Shown in pieces: positions 18,606-26,173 of a DNA stretch of 44,231 nucleotides. Position 1 is the first letter of the stretch. Every line of letters starts with the position of its first letter. Made by a program: the position numbers and the translations under genes. Origin of the DNA: Candidatus Woesearchaeota archaeon (lineage in GTDB: Archaea > Nanobdellota > Nanobdellia > Woesearchaeales > JACPJR01); NCBI GenBank assembly GCA_016187565.1, contig JACPJR010000026.1:1-44231 (forward strand), in the 5' to 3' direction. A model generated the notes under the pieces. That model did no database searches and was not told where the DNA came from. It was given only the letters and a program-made list of their open reading frames with translations.

Positions 18606-19637
18606 TTAAACTTTTCCCCCTTGTTTAAGCAATTTCTTAGTGGCTTTGTCAAAATCAGATTCAAACAGCCTATCCTGAATTATCCTATACTCCTCAAATT
18701 CATTTTCTGCAAATTGCTTGGCAATCTCAGCAGTTACTTTTCCTGAGTCCTCCAATATTTCCCTATCATTGAATTTTAAAAAAGCGTTCAATTTTTTGGA
18801 CCAGTCTTCCATGGTCATTGGTATTTTCCTCTTTGCTTGATCCTCAGCATAATCCAAATACATGGTTATTATCCGATTAAGTGACTGTATTTCTTCTTTT
18901 TGCAGGTAATTTTTGGCTATGCTGACATCGCTTCTAATAATTTTCCCCAGAGGGGAGTGTTTCCAAGTAGTTAATCCCATATTTCTCTTTGTTTTGCTTG
19001 CTCGTTGCATGATTAACTCAGCCGCTGTATTTCCATGGATGGCATAATGCATCTTGTTTTGAACTGTTGCAAAAAATTCTTTGGTCAGCTTATCTTCTGA
19101 GTTATAATCAACTGCGGTAGCGTAAATATCGGTAATTTTCTGGTAAAACCTTCTTTCACTAGCCCTAATCTCCCTAATTTCTAATAATAAATCCTCAAAA
19201 TATTTCTCTCCTAAAAAAGTCCCATTTTTAAGCCTCTCACTATCAAGAACATATCCTTTAATCGCAAATTCTCTTAAAATCTTGGTTGCCCACTGCCTAA
19301 ATTGCGTGGCTCGGTGTGAGTTAATACGATATCCTACTGAGATTATAGCATCCAAATTATAGAAATTAGTGTTATACTTCTTCCCATCGCTGGCAGTTAT
19401 TAGGAATTTCCTAATAACTGAACTCTCGCTTAATTCCCCTGAACTGAAGATATTCTTCAGGTGCTCATTAATTGTAGGGATGGATACCTCAAATAATTTA
19501 GCCAGCATCTTCTGAGTCAGCCAGACCGTTTCATCCTCAAATTTAACTTCAATGCTCTTTTCTCCTGATTGTGAAGTAAATATCAGAAATTCGGCGGTGC
19601 TGTTTCTGATGGCTAAATCTTTATTTTCTTTGGTCAT
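18606..19637 (-). CDS. rhuM: RhuM-family protein
   Basis: 343 aa RhuM-like protein. It has an N-terminal winged-helix-like segment (ETVWLTQKMLAKLFEVSIPTINEHLKNIF in part), the family block YNLDAIISVGYRINSHRATQFRQWATKILREF, and a C-terminal region with the conserved KMHYAIHGNTAAELIM. RhuM proteins are common in bacterial and archaeal accessory islands next to restriction-modification or toxin genes; their biochemical role is not established. The start is the ATG at 19637 just after the preceding stop; a TTG at 19652 is less likely. Last gene of the island operon. Confidence 0.9.
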   Translation of the reverse strand: MTKENKDLAIRNSTAEFLIFTSQSGEKSIEVKFEDETVWLTQKMLAKLFEVSIPTINEHLKNIFSSGELSESSVIRKFLITASDGKKYNTNFYNLDAIISVGYRINSHRATQFRQWATKILREFAIKGYVLDSERLKNGTFLGEKYFEDLLLEIREIRASERRFYQKITDIYATAVDYNSEDKLTKEFFATVQNKMHYAIHGNTAAELIMQRASKTKRNMGLTTWKHSPLGKIIRSDVSIAKNYLQKEEIQSLNRIITMYLDYAEDQAKRKIPMTMEDWSKKLNAFLKFNDREILEDSGKVTAEIAKQFAENEFEEYRIIQDRLFESDFDKATKKLLKQGGKV

Positions 19638-19638
19638 T

Positions 19639-19938
19639 TTAATCAGCCCCAATCATCTTATCAAAGCATTTATCGCACATTTCTGCGTGCCAGTCTTTAT
19701 TGTGCGCTGATATGCTTAGAAATGTGCTCATTTCTGGCACACCAGAAAAGTGTACTTTTCTGAGTGTTTTAATCTTGCATTGTTTGCAGTTGTAATTCAT
19801 TTCTTCATTATGCTTCATATGAATGGTGCGTTCTTTTAGTTTCATTTCTTCTGGACTTACTGATTCAATGAAAGAGCCTTCTGCCCAGAGATTGTCTTCT
19901 TCGGGCAGGTCTTCTCCGTTGAGTGTTTTTTGCGGCAT
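19639..19938 (-). CDS. Small zinc-binding protein
   Basis: 99 aa, not assigned to a family. Two CxxC pairs, CKQC (about residues 51-54) and CDKC (about residues 88-91), with a histidine-containing segment between (HNKDWHAEMC), look like a single zinc ribbon or treble-clef. The N-terminal 40 residues are acidic and probably flexible. GAGGT lies at Shine-Dalgarno distance. It sits between the REase-like gene and RhuM, one base before the latter's start, so the two are probably translated together. Confidence 0.65.
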   Translation of the reverse strand: MPQKTLNGEDLPEEDNLWAEGSFIESVSPEEMKLKERTIHMKHNEEMNYNCKQCKIKTLRKVHFSGVPEMSTFLSISAHNKDWHAEMCDKCFDKMIGAD

Positions 19939-19950
19939 TTTATTTGACCT

Positions 19951-22257
19951 CTATCTGAATATCATGTCTTTTAATTGTTTCATTTCATCTTCCTTTAATC
20001 TGTTTTTTGCATTTGGATTCGGGATTATATCACCCTTCAATATTATTTTTGGCTTTTTATCAACAAAGATTAGTTCTTGTTTAAAATAAATTGCTCCTGA
20101 GATTACGTCTGTATTTTTGTTCTTATGGGAAAGACTATCTTCCTTTCGAGTCATATACTTATTTATAACTTTTCCAGTCTTCTTCTCAATTTGCAATGTA
20201 TAAGCAAGACTTCCTAAAAAAGAATCAATAAGCTGGTGCTCATCGATGGTAGAATTGCTTCTATCAATCACTACAAAAAATAAGTCTTTTCTTTTACCAC
20301 TTTCAATTTCTTGTAATGTTTTTTTAGCAAATAACTGTCTATACTTTTTATCAATGGTAGAGAAAGCTTTGTTTTTTAGAGCAACAGCACCATTTGCTAA
20401 TCTTAATTCCCTATCCATTTTAGGTCTGGTTATTTCAAAGTAGATATCTCTCTTGAATAAGTTCACTTTTAAATCTAAATATTTTTCAGACTTATTTGGT
20501 GGTAATGGTTCAATTAACTTAATGCCTTTATCTTTAAACCTGTTGATAAAAATTAACTCACTGAAATAATCCCAAAAATACCTTTCAGTGGCGAAATTTT
20601 GCTTAATATTTTTTATGAGATGCTCTTTTTTCTTATATTTATCATTTTTCTCTTGTTCAATAGTAGAAATATCCTGGTTTAACTCACCGAGGTAGGCTTG
20701 AGGCCAGAATCTACTTTTCGCAAAATCCAATTTAACTGCTCTATTTAATTCAGAATCTTTATCTGAAATATCAATATCATCTAAATTAGGTTGTTCATTT
20801 TCTCCTAACCATAATAATGGTGTGAATTGTTTATTTTTTTTAGAGTCTTTAATAACATCTTCTGCATATAGGTATAGGTTTGGATATTTCTTAAGATTGT
20901 TTTCAATCTTGGTAAAGTCGTAGTCCTCTTTTCTATTCCTCAATTGATTAAGAAGTTCTCCTGCAATATCTATTAGAAAATCATAATCATCTTTAGTCAA
21001 TACTGATTTTTCTTTCTTTTCTTGATATTTATCTCGGTTATAATCAATGAAACCTCTTTCTTTTGTTCTCTTAATTAAATTATCAATTTGCTTTATGACA
21101 ATATCTTTTTTATTTATGTCTTGATATATATTGCCAATGATTACTCTGTTTAACTCAAAAAAGAGGTATTCTTCTTCTTTATCAGACAGATCAAACTTTA
21201 GCACTTGTCCTAAAGCATAAGCAGTATGGTGTTTTGATATGGTTTTGAATAGGTGAGGTAGGGTAATAATATATAATTTTGACTTCTCGGTTTGAATCTT
21301 TTTATAATTCTCTAAGAAATATTTAATAAACAGCTTATTCTTCTTTACAAGTTCTTCTAATACCCAATCAAAATGCCTTAGTTTAAACTCTAAGTCTCTA
21401 TTTAACCAGTAAATAAATAAATCTGAGATTTGTTTGTATGGTTTTGGAAATTTTCTTAACACTTTCACTATTTTATCTATTACAACCTCATCTGAATCTT
21501 TTGAATACTCAATAAGCTCTAGAATTTGCTTTTGGTTTAGTATGTCCTGAAACGTTAATCTATCAAAAACTAAGTAGGTAATATTTTTTTCTTTTAGTTT
21601 CACTAACTCAATAATTTTACTGTAAAAATAAGTCTTGTTTTTCTTATAGAATATCAAACAGAGATTAGTGAGCTCTTGAAGAACATTCTTTTCTTGAGAG
21701 TTAGATGCTTTATCTAAGAAAGAGTAAATTTCTTTTGGTAGCTTTGAAAAATCATATTTCACCTGAATTGCTTTAAGCAGAGAATTTGTCAGAGGATATT
21801 CAATCTTATTTTTCAAGCGGTTTAATAGGGCTTCTTTATTGTTTATAGAAAATCCACCTAACATCAATCCAGAAATTACTTTAAAATCATTGTCTCTTGA
21901 TTTTGCGATTATTCTCTCATAAAGCGGCATTGCAAAGCCGGGTTTGTTTTTCCCAATATCTTCCAGTGTTCTTAAGAATGGTCCTTGAGCCATGTCTCTC
22001 TTAATTTTTTCATAAATCTTCTCTAATAATACAATATAATTATCAGAGCTTTCTGCTAAATCATAAGCGATTGTAGAAACAAGTTCAGAATAACCCCAAA
22101 AATCCGATCCTGATAGAAAATGTTCAACCAATTTGTATTTTTCTTCATTAGACAGTTTAGACTTATGACTATTGTAAATTTTTATTTGCTCTTCAAACTT
22201 GTAATATTTATCTTTTAGTTGCTCAAGCATTTTCTGATTTAACCTCATAATTATCAT
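19951..22257 (-). CDS. Large alpha-helical protein with C-terminal restriction-endonuclease-like domain
   Basis: 768 aa. Residues about 1-520 are almost wholly helical with short repeating helix pairs, resembling HEAT-like repeats. Residues about 555-700 carry a PD-(D/E)XK-type pattern: Glu567 (YFSELIF), Asp595 (KYLDLKV) and Glu608 (IYFEITRP), where the usual lysine position is Thr610. I infer a nuclease or nuclease-derived effector with a scaffold that could sense a target. It overlaps the HslV-like gene by 35 bp from ATG 22257. ATG 22230 (overlap ATGCTTGA) is a credible alternative start that would remove nine residues. Confidence 0.7.
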   Translation of the reverse strand: MIIMRLNQKMLEQLKDKYYKFEEQIKIYNSHKSKLSNEEKYKLVEHFLSGSDFWGYSELVSTIAYDLAESSDNYIVLLEKIYEKIKRDMAQGPFLRTLEDIGKNKPGFAMPLYERIIAKSRDNDFKVISGLMLGGFSINNKEALLNRLKNKIEYPLTNSLLKAIQVKYDFSKLPKEIYSFLDKASNSQEKNVLQELTNLCLIFYKKNKTYFYSKIIELVKLKEKNITYLVFDRLTFQDILNQKQILELIEYSKDSDEVVIDKIVKVLRKFPKPYKQISDLFIYWLNRDLEFKLRHFDWVLEELVKKNKLFIKYFLENYKKIQTEKSKLYIITLPHLFKTISKHHTAYALGQVLKFDLSDKEEEYLFFELNRVIIGNIYQDINKKDIVIKQIDNLIKRTKERGFIDYNRDKYQEKKEKSVLTKDDYDFLIDIAGELLNQLRNRKEDYDFTKIENNLKKYPNLYLYAEDVIKDSKKNKQFTPLLWLGENEQPNLDDIDISDKDSELNRAVKLDFAKSRFWPQAYLGELNQDISTIEQEKNDKYKKKEHLIKNIKQNFATERYFWDYFSELIFINRFKDKGIKLIEPLPPNKSEKYLDLKVNLFKRDIYFEITRPKMDRELRLANGAVALKNKAFSTIDKKYRQLFAKKTLQEIESGKRKDLFFVVIDRSNSTIDEHQLIDSFLGSLAYTLQIEKKTGKVINKYMTRKEDSLSHKNKNTDVISGAIYFKQELIFVDKKPKIILKGDIIPNPNAKNRLKEDEMKQLKDMIFR

Positions 22258-22867
22258 AATCCGTTATATTGGGTTTGAAACTTACTTTAAATTTCTTAGA
22301 TGGCTTATTCTTCTCAAGAAGATAAACCTCTAAGCCGAATACTGCCGGATGACCTGTAAAAGCATCACCCCTTCCCAAGAAACAATAAATCTCGACTATT
22401 GTTTTGAAAAGATGCGTCCCAAATGGAAACCCGTAAACTTTACCTAACATTTGCTGAACTTCTCCGATATGTGGATTCCCAGAGCCAATTAATTCAATAC
22501 TTTTTGTACTATTTGTTAATCCATTAGAAATTATCACTGATTTAATATTTTTTGAATCGATGATCATAAACTCACAACTATCAATATCCCCCACAGTAAA
22601 ACTTGATCCAATTCTACTAAATTCTTCTTTCTTTTCTTTTGTAAGTTTTAATATTTTCTTGGAACAAGAAGTTATGGACTTTAGAGTATTTATCTCTGGA
22701 TAAATCCACCAGATAATGCGGTCGTATCCAGACGCACAAAACAATAGTTTTCCAAATTGTTCTAACTTCGCTTCTTCTTTAGTACTATACGGGTAAGTAT
22801 GTCGTGTATCACCTACAACTACCATTTGATTTCCTTTATTCAAGAGAAACATAAGAATAGAAGTCAT
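22223..22867 (-). CDS. HslV/proteasome-like Ntn hydrolase
   Basis: 214 aa resembling HslV and proteasome beta subunits. After Met1 the sequence begins with Thr2, the expected N-terminal nucleophile. It is followed by GDTR with Asp at the Asp17 position, a lysine (EAKLEQFGKLLFCASG) at the Lys33 position, LIGSGNP matching the IGSGGP motif of HslV, and GRGDAFTGH matching the HslV GDICIYTN segment. The catalytic triad therefore seems complete. No HslU or proteasome-activating ATPase is nearby. The start ATGA overlaps the previous stop. Role inferred: a protease coupled to the adjacent nuclease. Confidence 0.7.
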   Translation of the reverse strand: MTSILMFLLNKGNQMVVVGDTRHTYPYSTKEEAKLEQFGKLLFCASGYDRIIWWIYPEINTLKSITSCSKKILKLTKEKKEEFSRIGSSFTVGDIDSCEFMIIDSKNIKSVIISNGLTNSTKSIELIGSGNPHIGEVQQMLGKVYGFPFGTHLFKTIVEIYCFLGRGDAFTGHPAVFGLEVYLLEKNKPSKKFKVSFKPNITDYDNYEVKSENA

Positions 22868-23283
22868 TTTCCAAACCCCTCAACAATCTTAATATCTTCC
22901 GGCGTTAATTCGTATAATTTGTAAACTAGTTGGTCAATCTCTTTCTCCAAGCGTTTTACTTTGGCTTGTTTATCAGGAGAGTCTAAGTAATCGTCGTCTT
23001 TGGTGATGGAGAGGATTTGGTCTACGAAGTGGATGAATGGGGTTTGCTGTACTTCTTTTTTTGATTCTGAAATCAATTCAAATGTTTCTTTGTCTGCGCT
23101 AATGCCAATCAGAACCCTAATCTTCTCAGTTTTTTCTAATGATTTATAGATGCTATAAAAACCGCTTGCATAGAAATATCCGACCAAACAGTAAAAATAT
23201 CTTGTATCTTTGATTAAAGCAGTAAATCTGTGAAGAAGACTCTGCCCGCCTTCATTAGTTATGAAAGTCAAATCACTTGACAT
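22864..23283 (-). pseudogene. Chimera of PLD-type helicase start and Eco57I-type methylase tail
   Basis: 139 aa open frame made of two unrelated ends. Residues 1-75 match the start of PLD-domain helicases of restriction-type systems (FTALIKDTRYFYCLVGYFYASGF in part, then IRVLIGISAD), but stop before the HKD motifs. Residues about 80-139 look like the extreme C-terminus of Eco57I-type adenine methylases (PFIHFVDQIL, then EIDQLVYKLYELTPEDIKIVEG in part). The simplest reading is a large deletion that removed the helicase body and methylase body in frame, leaving a scar. The product may still be made, since it is overlapped on both sides, but neither activity can remain. Confidence 0.7.
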
Positions 23284-23424
23284 TTTCTCGCCCCCTCTTC
23301 TCTAACTCTGCTTCCATGCACTTCTCAAACTGACGAGATACAATCCAGCCTTCTTTCTTGCATATCTCCTATATTTATCGTAAAGTTCAGAATTTACTTT
23401 CAGTGTGATATTTTTTGTTTTCAT
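23273..23424 (-). pseudogene. Ribbon-helix-helix regulator, frameshifted
   Basis: Starts MKTKNITLKVNSELYDKYRRY, a typical RHH N-terminus, then stops out of frame at 23302 after 40 codons. In the -1 frame the expected continuation CKKEGWIVSRQFEKCMEAEL runs on to a stop at 23273 overlapping the next gene's ATG. The junction reads TATGC where TATTGC would keep the frame, so loss of one T explains it. AGGTGGGG is at Shine-Dalgarno distance, and a TATA-like element is near 23458-23468. The intact protein would probably have been the operon's repressor or an antitoxin. Confidence 0.72.
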
Positions 23425-23574
23425 AAACCCCACCTAACAAAGAAATACTTGCACAGACTTATAAATATTGCTGTTTTCTCGCCCTCTATTACACCGCTTC
23501 TGCCTACGATTTTATAAATGGTTAACGTAAGGGTACAATCCCGTAACAGCATATTCGCATAAGAATCACTATCA

Positions 23575-24513
23575 TCAGATATAAGCAAAGGAAAGAAGAA
23601 AGAGAATAAAGCCAATCAAGAAACTGGGGATAAACGGGATTCCTTCTTTGACAAGCACCGTATCTATTTTTCCTTTCGCCTTTAGTTGCTGAAGCAATTG
23701 AATTTGTTCTTTTGAAATCCCCAGATCCTTTGGACCGGTAATTACTTTTCCCTCAACAATGACTGGTTCTGCAATCCAGTCTCCTTCAGTCAGTTTACTT
23801 GGTTCAAGCTGCTTGTACATGCATGCACGCTCAACTGCTTTTAGAATAAATAATAGTTCAAGTGTGATAATCGTTATCACAAACAAAACAAACAAAATGA
23901 TTTTATCTGATAGAGAAAGACTACTCACCAAAATCATTGGCAGAAAAAGGATGAAAACAATACGACTGGCTATTTGTAACAGCCGTACTTTTTTCTTCCT
24001 AATAAACAGAAAATATTCCTGCTTAAACCGCTGCCTATGCTTTATCGTGAGATAGGCACTCCAGCATATGCCCCAGATTGCTCCACTGAAGAGAAGGATG
24101 ACAAAAAAGCGGAAAAGGAGGGGAATGCCTCCTAATGAAAACCCCCCTAAAAAGTACTCGGTTGAGTACAATGAGGTATAATGAAATCCAATCATCATGC
24201 CAAGTGCCATCAGCATTTTACTGTCTCCTCCACCCCACTGCCCGGTATAAAACATAAGATACGCAATGCCAAGGAAGATCAGAAATCCAAGAATACCTTC
24301 CCACAGCACTATCCACGATCCTGTATGGACAGCATATAATAAACGATAACCAAAAGCAGTAATCAGTAATGCATAGTTTAGCCAGTCAGGTACTTCTCTG
24401 CTTTTAAGATCAGCAATACTTGCAATCAAAAGAGCAATACTGCTTGTCGTTACCATGAGGAGCATTATTGGTTGTGCTATTCCCCATGCTGAGGACAATA
24501 AGGCAAACGTCAT
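23575..24513 (-). CDS. Prepilin/preflagellin peptidase (A24 aspartic protease)
   Basis: 312 aa polytopic membrane protease that would process class III signal peptides of archaeal type IV pilins or archaellins. The two catalytic aspartates are Asp35 (ASIADLKSREVPDWLN) and Asp97 in the GGGD motif (GQWGGGDSKML). About eight hydrophobic segments are present. A soluble insert near residues 245-290 (EGDWIAEPVIVEG...GKIDTVLVKEG) lies before the last helix, as in archaeal family members. The start ATG 24513 is leaderless, about 26 bp from the TATA box shared with the divergent gene. Confidence 0.88.
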   Translation of the reverse strand: MTFALLSSAWGIAQPIMLLMVTTSSIALLIASIADLKSREVPDWLNYALLITAFGYRLLYAVHTGSWIVLWEGILGFLIFLGIAYLMFYTGQWGGGDSKMLMALGMMIGFHYTSLYSTEYFLGGFSLGGIPLLFRFFVILLFSGAIWGICWSAYLTIKHRQRFKQEYFLFIRKKKVRLLQIASRIVFILFLPMILVSSLSLSDKIILFVLFVITIITLELLFILKAVERACMYKQLEPSKLTEGDWIAEPVIVEGKVITGPKDLGISKEQIQLLQQLKAKGKIDTVLVKEGIPFIPSFLIGFILFLLSFAYI

Positions 24514-24534
24514 GTACGAGAAAAAAACATAAAT

Positions 24535-24544
24535 CTTTAAATAT
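24535..24544. promoter_or_regulatory. Shared bidirectional TATA box
   Basis: CTTTAAATAT reads as a TATA element on both strands (TTTAAA is self-complementary). Its centre is about 26 bp from ATG 24513 (minus) and 33 bp from ATG 24573 (plus). No other TATA-like sequence lies between the two divergent genes. Confidence 0.6.
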
Positions 24545-24572
24545 CTATTTGTTTCTTTACTGTCGAGTAAAA

Positions 24573-25310
24573 ATGTTAGATAAAGAAATACTTGATAAGT
24601 TCACTGAAATGGTTAAACGAACGACACCACTTCTCGATAAGTCTGAAAAAGAGAGACCTCTACATGTCGCGGTTACTATTCGTGGAAACCTGGCATGGGC
24701 AAAGAAAAAAAATAACGATCTCGCCACTGCGTTTACGAAGAGTTTTCAATTGCTTCATGAGTGGATTGATGAGCAAGTCCAACAACAAGTCCCGATGATG
24801 ACCTATCTTTTACTTTCTGAGGAGATGCATAATGCAGCAGTCTTCCCTGTTTTTCTTGAACATCTCTCGGTGTTTTTAACCATGCTTCAGGGAGATGAAT
24901 CTATTGACAGAAATCATATCAGAATTACTTTTTTAGGAAAATGGTACGATCTTCCAGGACGAGTGGTTGATACCATGAAAGCGCTTGGAGAAAAAACCAA
25001 GGATTATGATCATTATTTCCTTAATTTTTGTATGAATTATGATGGCCAACAAGAGATTGTTGATGCCTTTAAACTCTTAGCACGAAAGATAAAAGAAAAC
25101 AAACTTGAGCCAGAATCGATTACACCAGCATTAGTCAAGGAGAATCTTTATACTTCTTTTTTTATTCCGCCAGATCTACAACTCATTACCGGTACGACAC
25201 GAACCCTTTCTGGATTACTTTTGTGGGACTCAATGTCTTCTCGTATTGTTTTCTCTGATAAACCCTGGCCAGAGATGACACGACAGGATTTTAAGGATTT
25301 GATGTTGTAA
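24573..25310 (+). CDS. Divergent cis-prenyltransferase (UppS-like) lacking catalytic residues
   Basis: 245 aa with the undecaprenyl/dehydrodolichyl diphosphate synthase fold. The order of family motifs is kept: HVAVTIRGNLAWAKK replaces HVAxxMDGNxRWAKK, then the strand ITFLGKW, FCMNYDGQQEIVDA, and PPDLQLITGTTRTLSGLLLWDSMSSRIVF. The catalytic Asp of the MDGN motif is Arg37, and the arginines of RTSGExRLS that bind IPP phosphate are not conserved. It may be an inactive partner subunit (compare eukaryotic Nus1/NgBR) or have a changed reaction. Start is ATG 24573, from TATA spacing; the frame is open 105 bp further upstream. Confidence 0.75.
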   Translation: MLDKEILDKFTEMVKRTTPLLDKSEKERPLHVAVTIRGNLAWAKKKNNDLATAFTKSFQLLHEWIDEQVQQQVPMMTYLLLSEEMHNAAVFPVFLEHLSVFLTMLQGDESIDRNHIRITFLGKWYDLPGRVVDTMKALGEKTKDYDHYFLNFCMNYDGQQEIVDAFKLLARKIKENKLEPESITPALVKENLYTSFFIPPDLQLITGTTRTLSGLLLWDSMSSRIVFSDKPWPEMTRQDFKDLML

Positions 25311-25329
25311 CGCATTGACTTTACTATAA

Positions 25330-25370
25330 TAGAAAACCTAAATGTTTAATATTATTTGTTAGGTTTTCTA
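25330..25370. terminator. 12-bp inverted repeat between convergent genes
   Basis: TAGAAAACCTAA (25330-25341) and TTAGGTTTTCTA (25359-25370) form a perfect 12-bp stem with a 17-nt AT-rich loop. It lies 20 bp after the stop of the prenyltransferase-like gene and about 60 bp before the end of the opposite gene, so a bidirectional transcript end or RNA-stabilising hairpin is likely. Confidence 0.55.
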
Positions 25371-25431
25371 GTATATAATTGAGGAAAAAACATATTAAAA
25401 ACTATTGTCCTCTATTATATTACGTAACTGA

Positions 25432-26088
25432 TTATTTAGTAAACTTTTTCCACGAACGATCAAGTCCTTTAGGATTAGCACCGAGAAGACCTGCTCGGAT
25501 CATCAACGATGAGGCTGGAATAAGTTGTCTTTTGTTTTTTTTCGGAACAAAAGGAAAATGTTTTGCCTCATCCAGAGCTTGACTAATATAGTGAAGATCT
25601 TCTGCTGTTGTTTGCCAGTTTGTGAACCGGTTGAGGTTGAACGGTAACGAATATTCTCGTAGTGTTTTTTTTCCTTTACTGTTAAAATAAAAATCAAAAT
25701 AGGAAAGAGCAAGCTCTCGTATGTTCTTGTAAATCGGATCTCGGGAACGGAGCGTGGTGAAATTGGATTTTGCTAGCGAACCCCAATACTTATTTTTTTT
25801 ATAGACGGCAATGACATGATCATCATCATGCTTCGCTCGTAAGTCAACAATGAATGGTGGAAATCCCTGCACGTGAAGGCACGCAGCAGCAAACAATGCT
25901 CCCTCACAACAATGTGCTTTTCTTTCCTCGAGAACCTTTTGTGGAGACCGTATTTCATGAAGAGGATTGTAGGCAATAGTATCTAAAAAGTTCTGAATCT
26001 TTGCTGGTGTGTTTAATGTTTTGAGAAATGTTAATTCTGCTAAACTCCAGGGAAGAGTTTTTTTCCTTTCTTTCATTGCTTTACTCAT
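25432..26088 (-). CDS. Transglutaminase-like fold protein
   Basis: 218 aa. The central region resembles papain-like transglutaminase-core proteins: Cys60/Cys61 at the start of a helix (RKAHCCEGALFAAACL), a strand FIVDLRA, then His91 (DDDHVIAVYKKNKYWGSL) followed by a strand with polar residues. The N-terminal TPAKIQNFLDTIAYN segment precedes it, as in predicted archaeal transglutaminase-like proteins. The substrate is unknown; it could be a protease or a cross-linking enzyme. Single gene with no signal peptide visible. Confidence 0.65.
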   Translation of the reverse strand: MSKAMKERKKTLPWSLAELTFLKTLNTPAKIQNFLDTIAYNPLHEIRSPQKVLEERKAHCCEGALFAAACLHVQGFPPFIVDLRAKHDDDHVIAVYKKNKYWGSLAKSNFTTLRSRDPIYKNIRELALSYFDFYFNSKGKKTLREYSLPFNLNRFTNWQTTAEDLHYISQALDEAKHFPFVPKKNKRQLIPASSLMIRAGLLGANPKGLDRSWKKFTK

Positions 26089-26173
26089 TCCTCTACCAAA
26101 CCCCTGGTCTTATTTATGCTTTGTGGTTCATTCTTGTGGAGCTGCCCAAAACGAAAAACAACATGAGAAAAAA

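Larger units (their letters stand above)
18606..23424 (-). other. AT-rich accessory island, candidate defence operon
   Basis: Six cistrons on one strand, separated by overlaps or gaps of 12 bp or less: RHH (frameshifted), helicase/methylase chimera, HslV-like hydrolase, REase-like protein, zinc-binding protein, RhuM. Base composition is clearly more AT-rich than the neighbouring housekeeping genes, and Shine-Dalgarno motifs (GGTGG, GAGGT) are used instead of leaderless starts. The gene content (remnants of restriction-modification, a nuclease, RhuM) is typical of defence islands. A TATA-like ATATTTATAAG near 23458-23468 could drive the whole unit. Confidence 0.65.
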
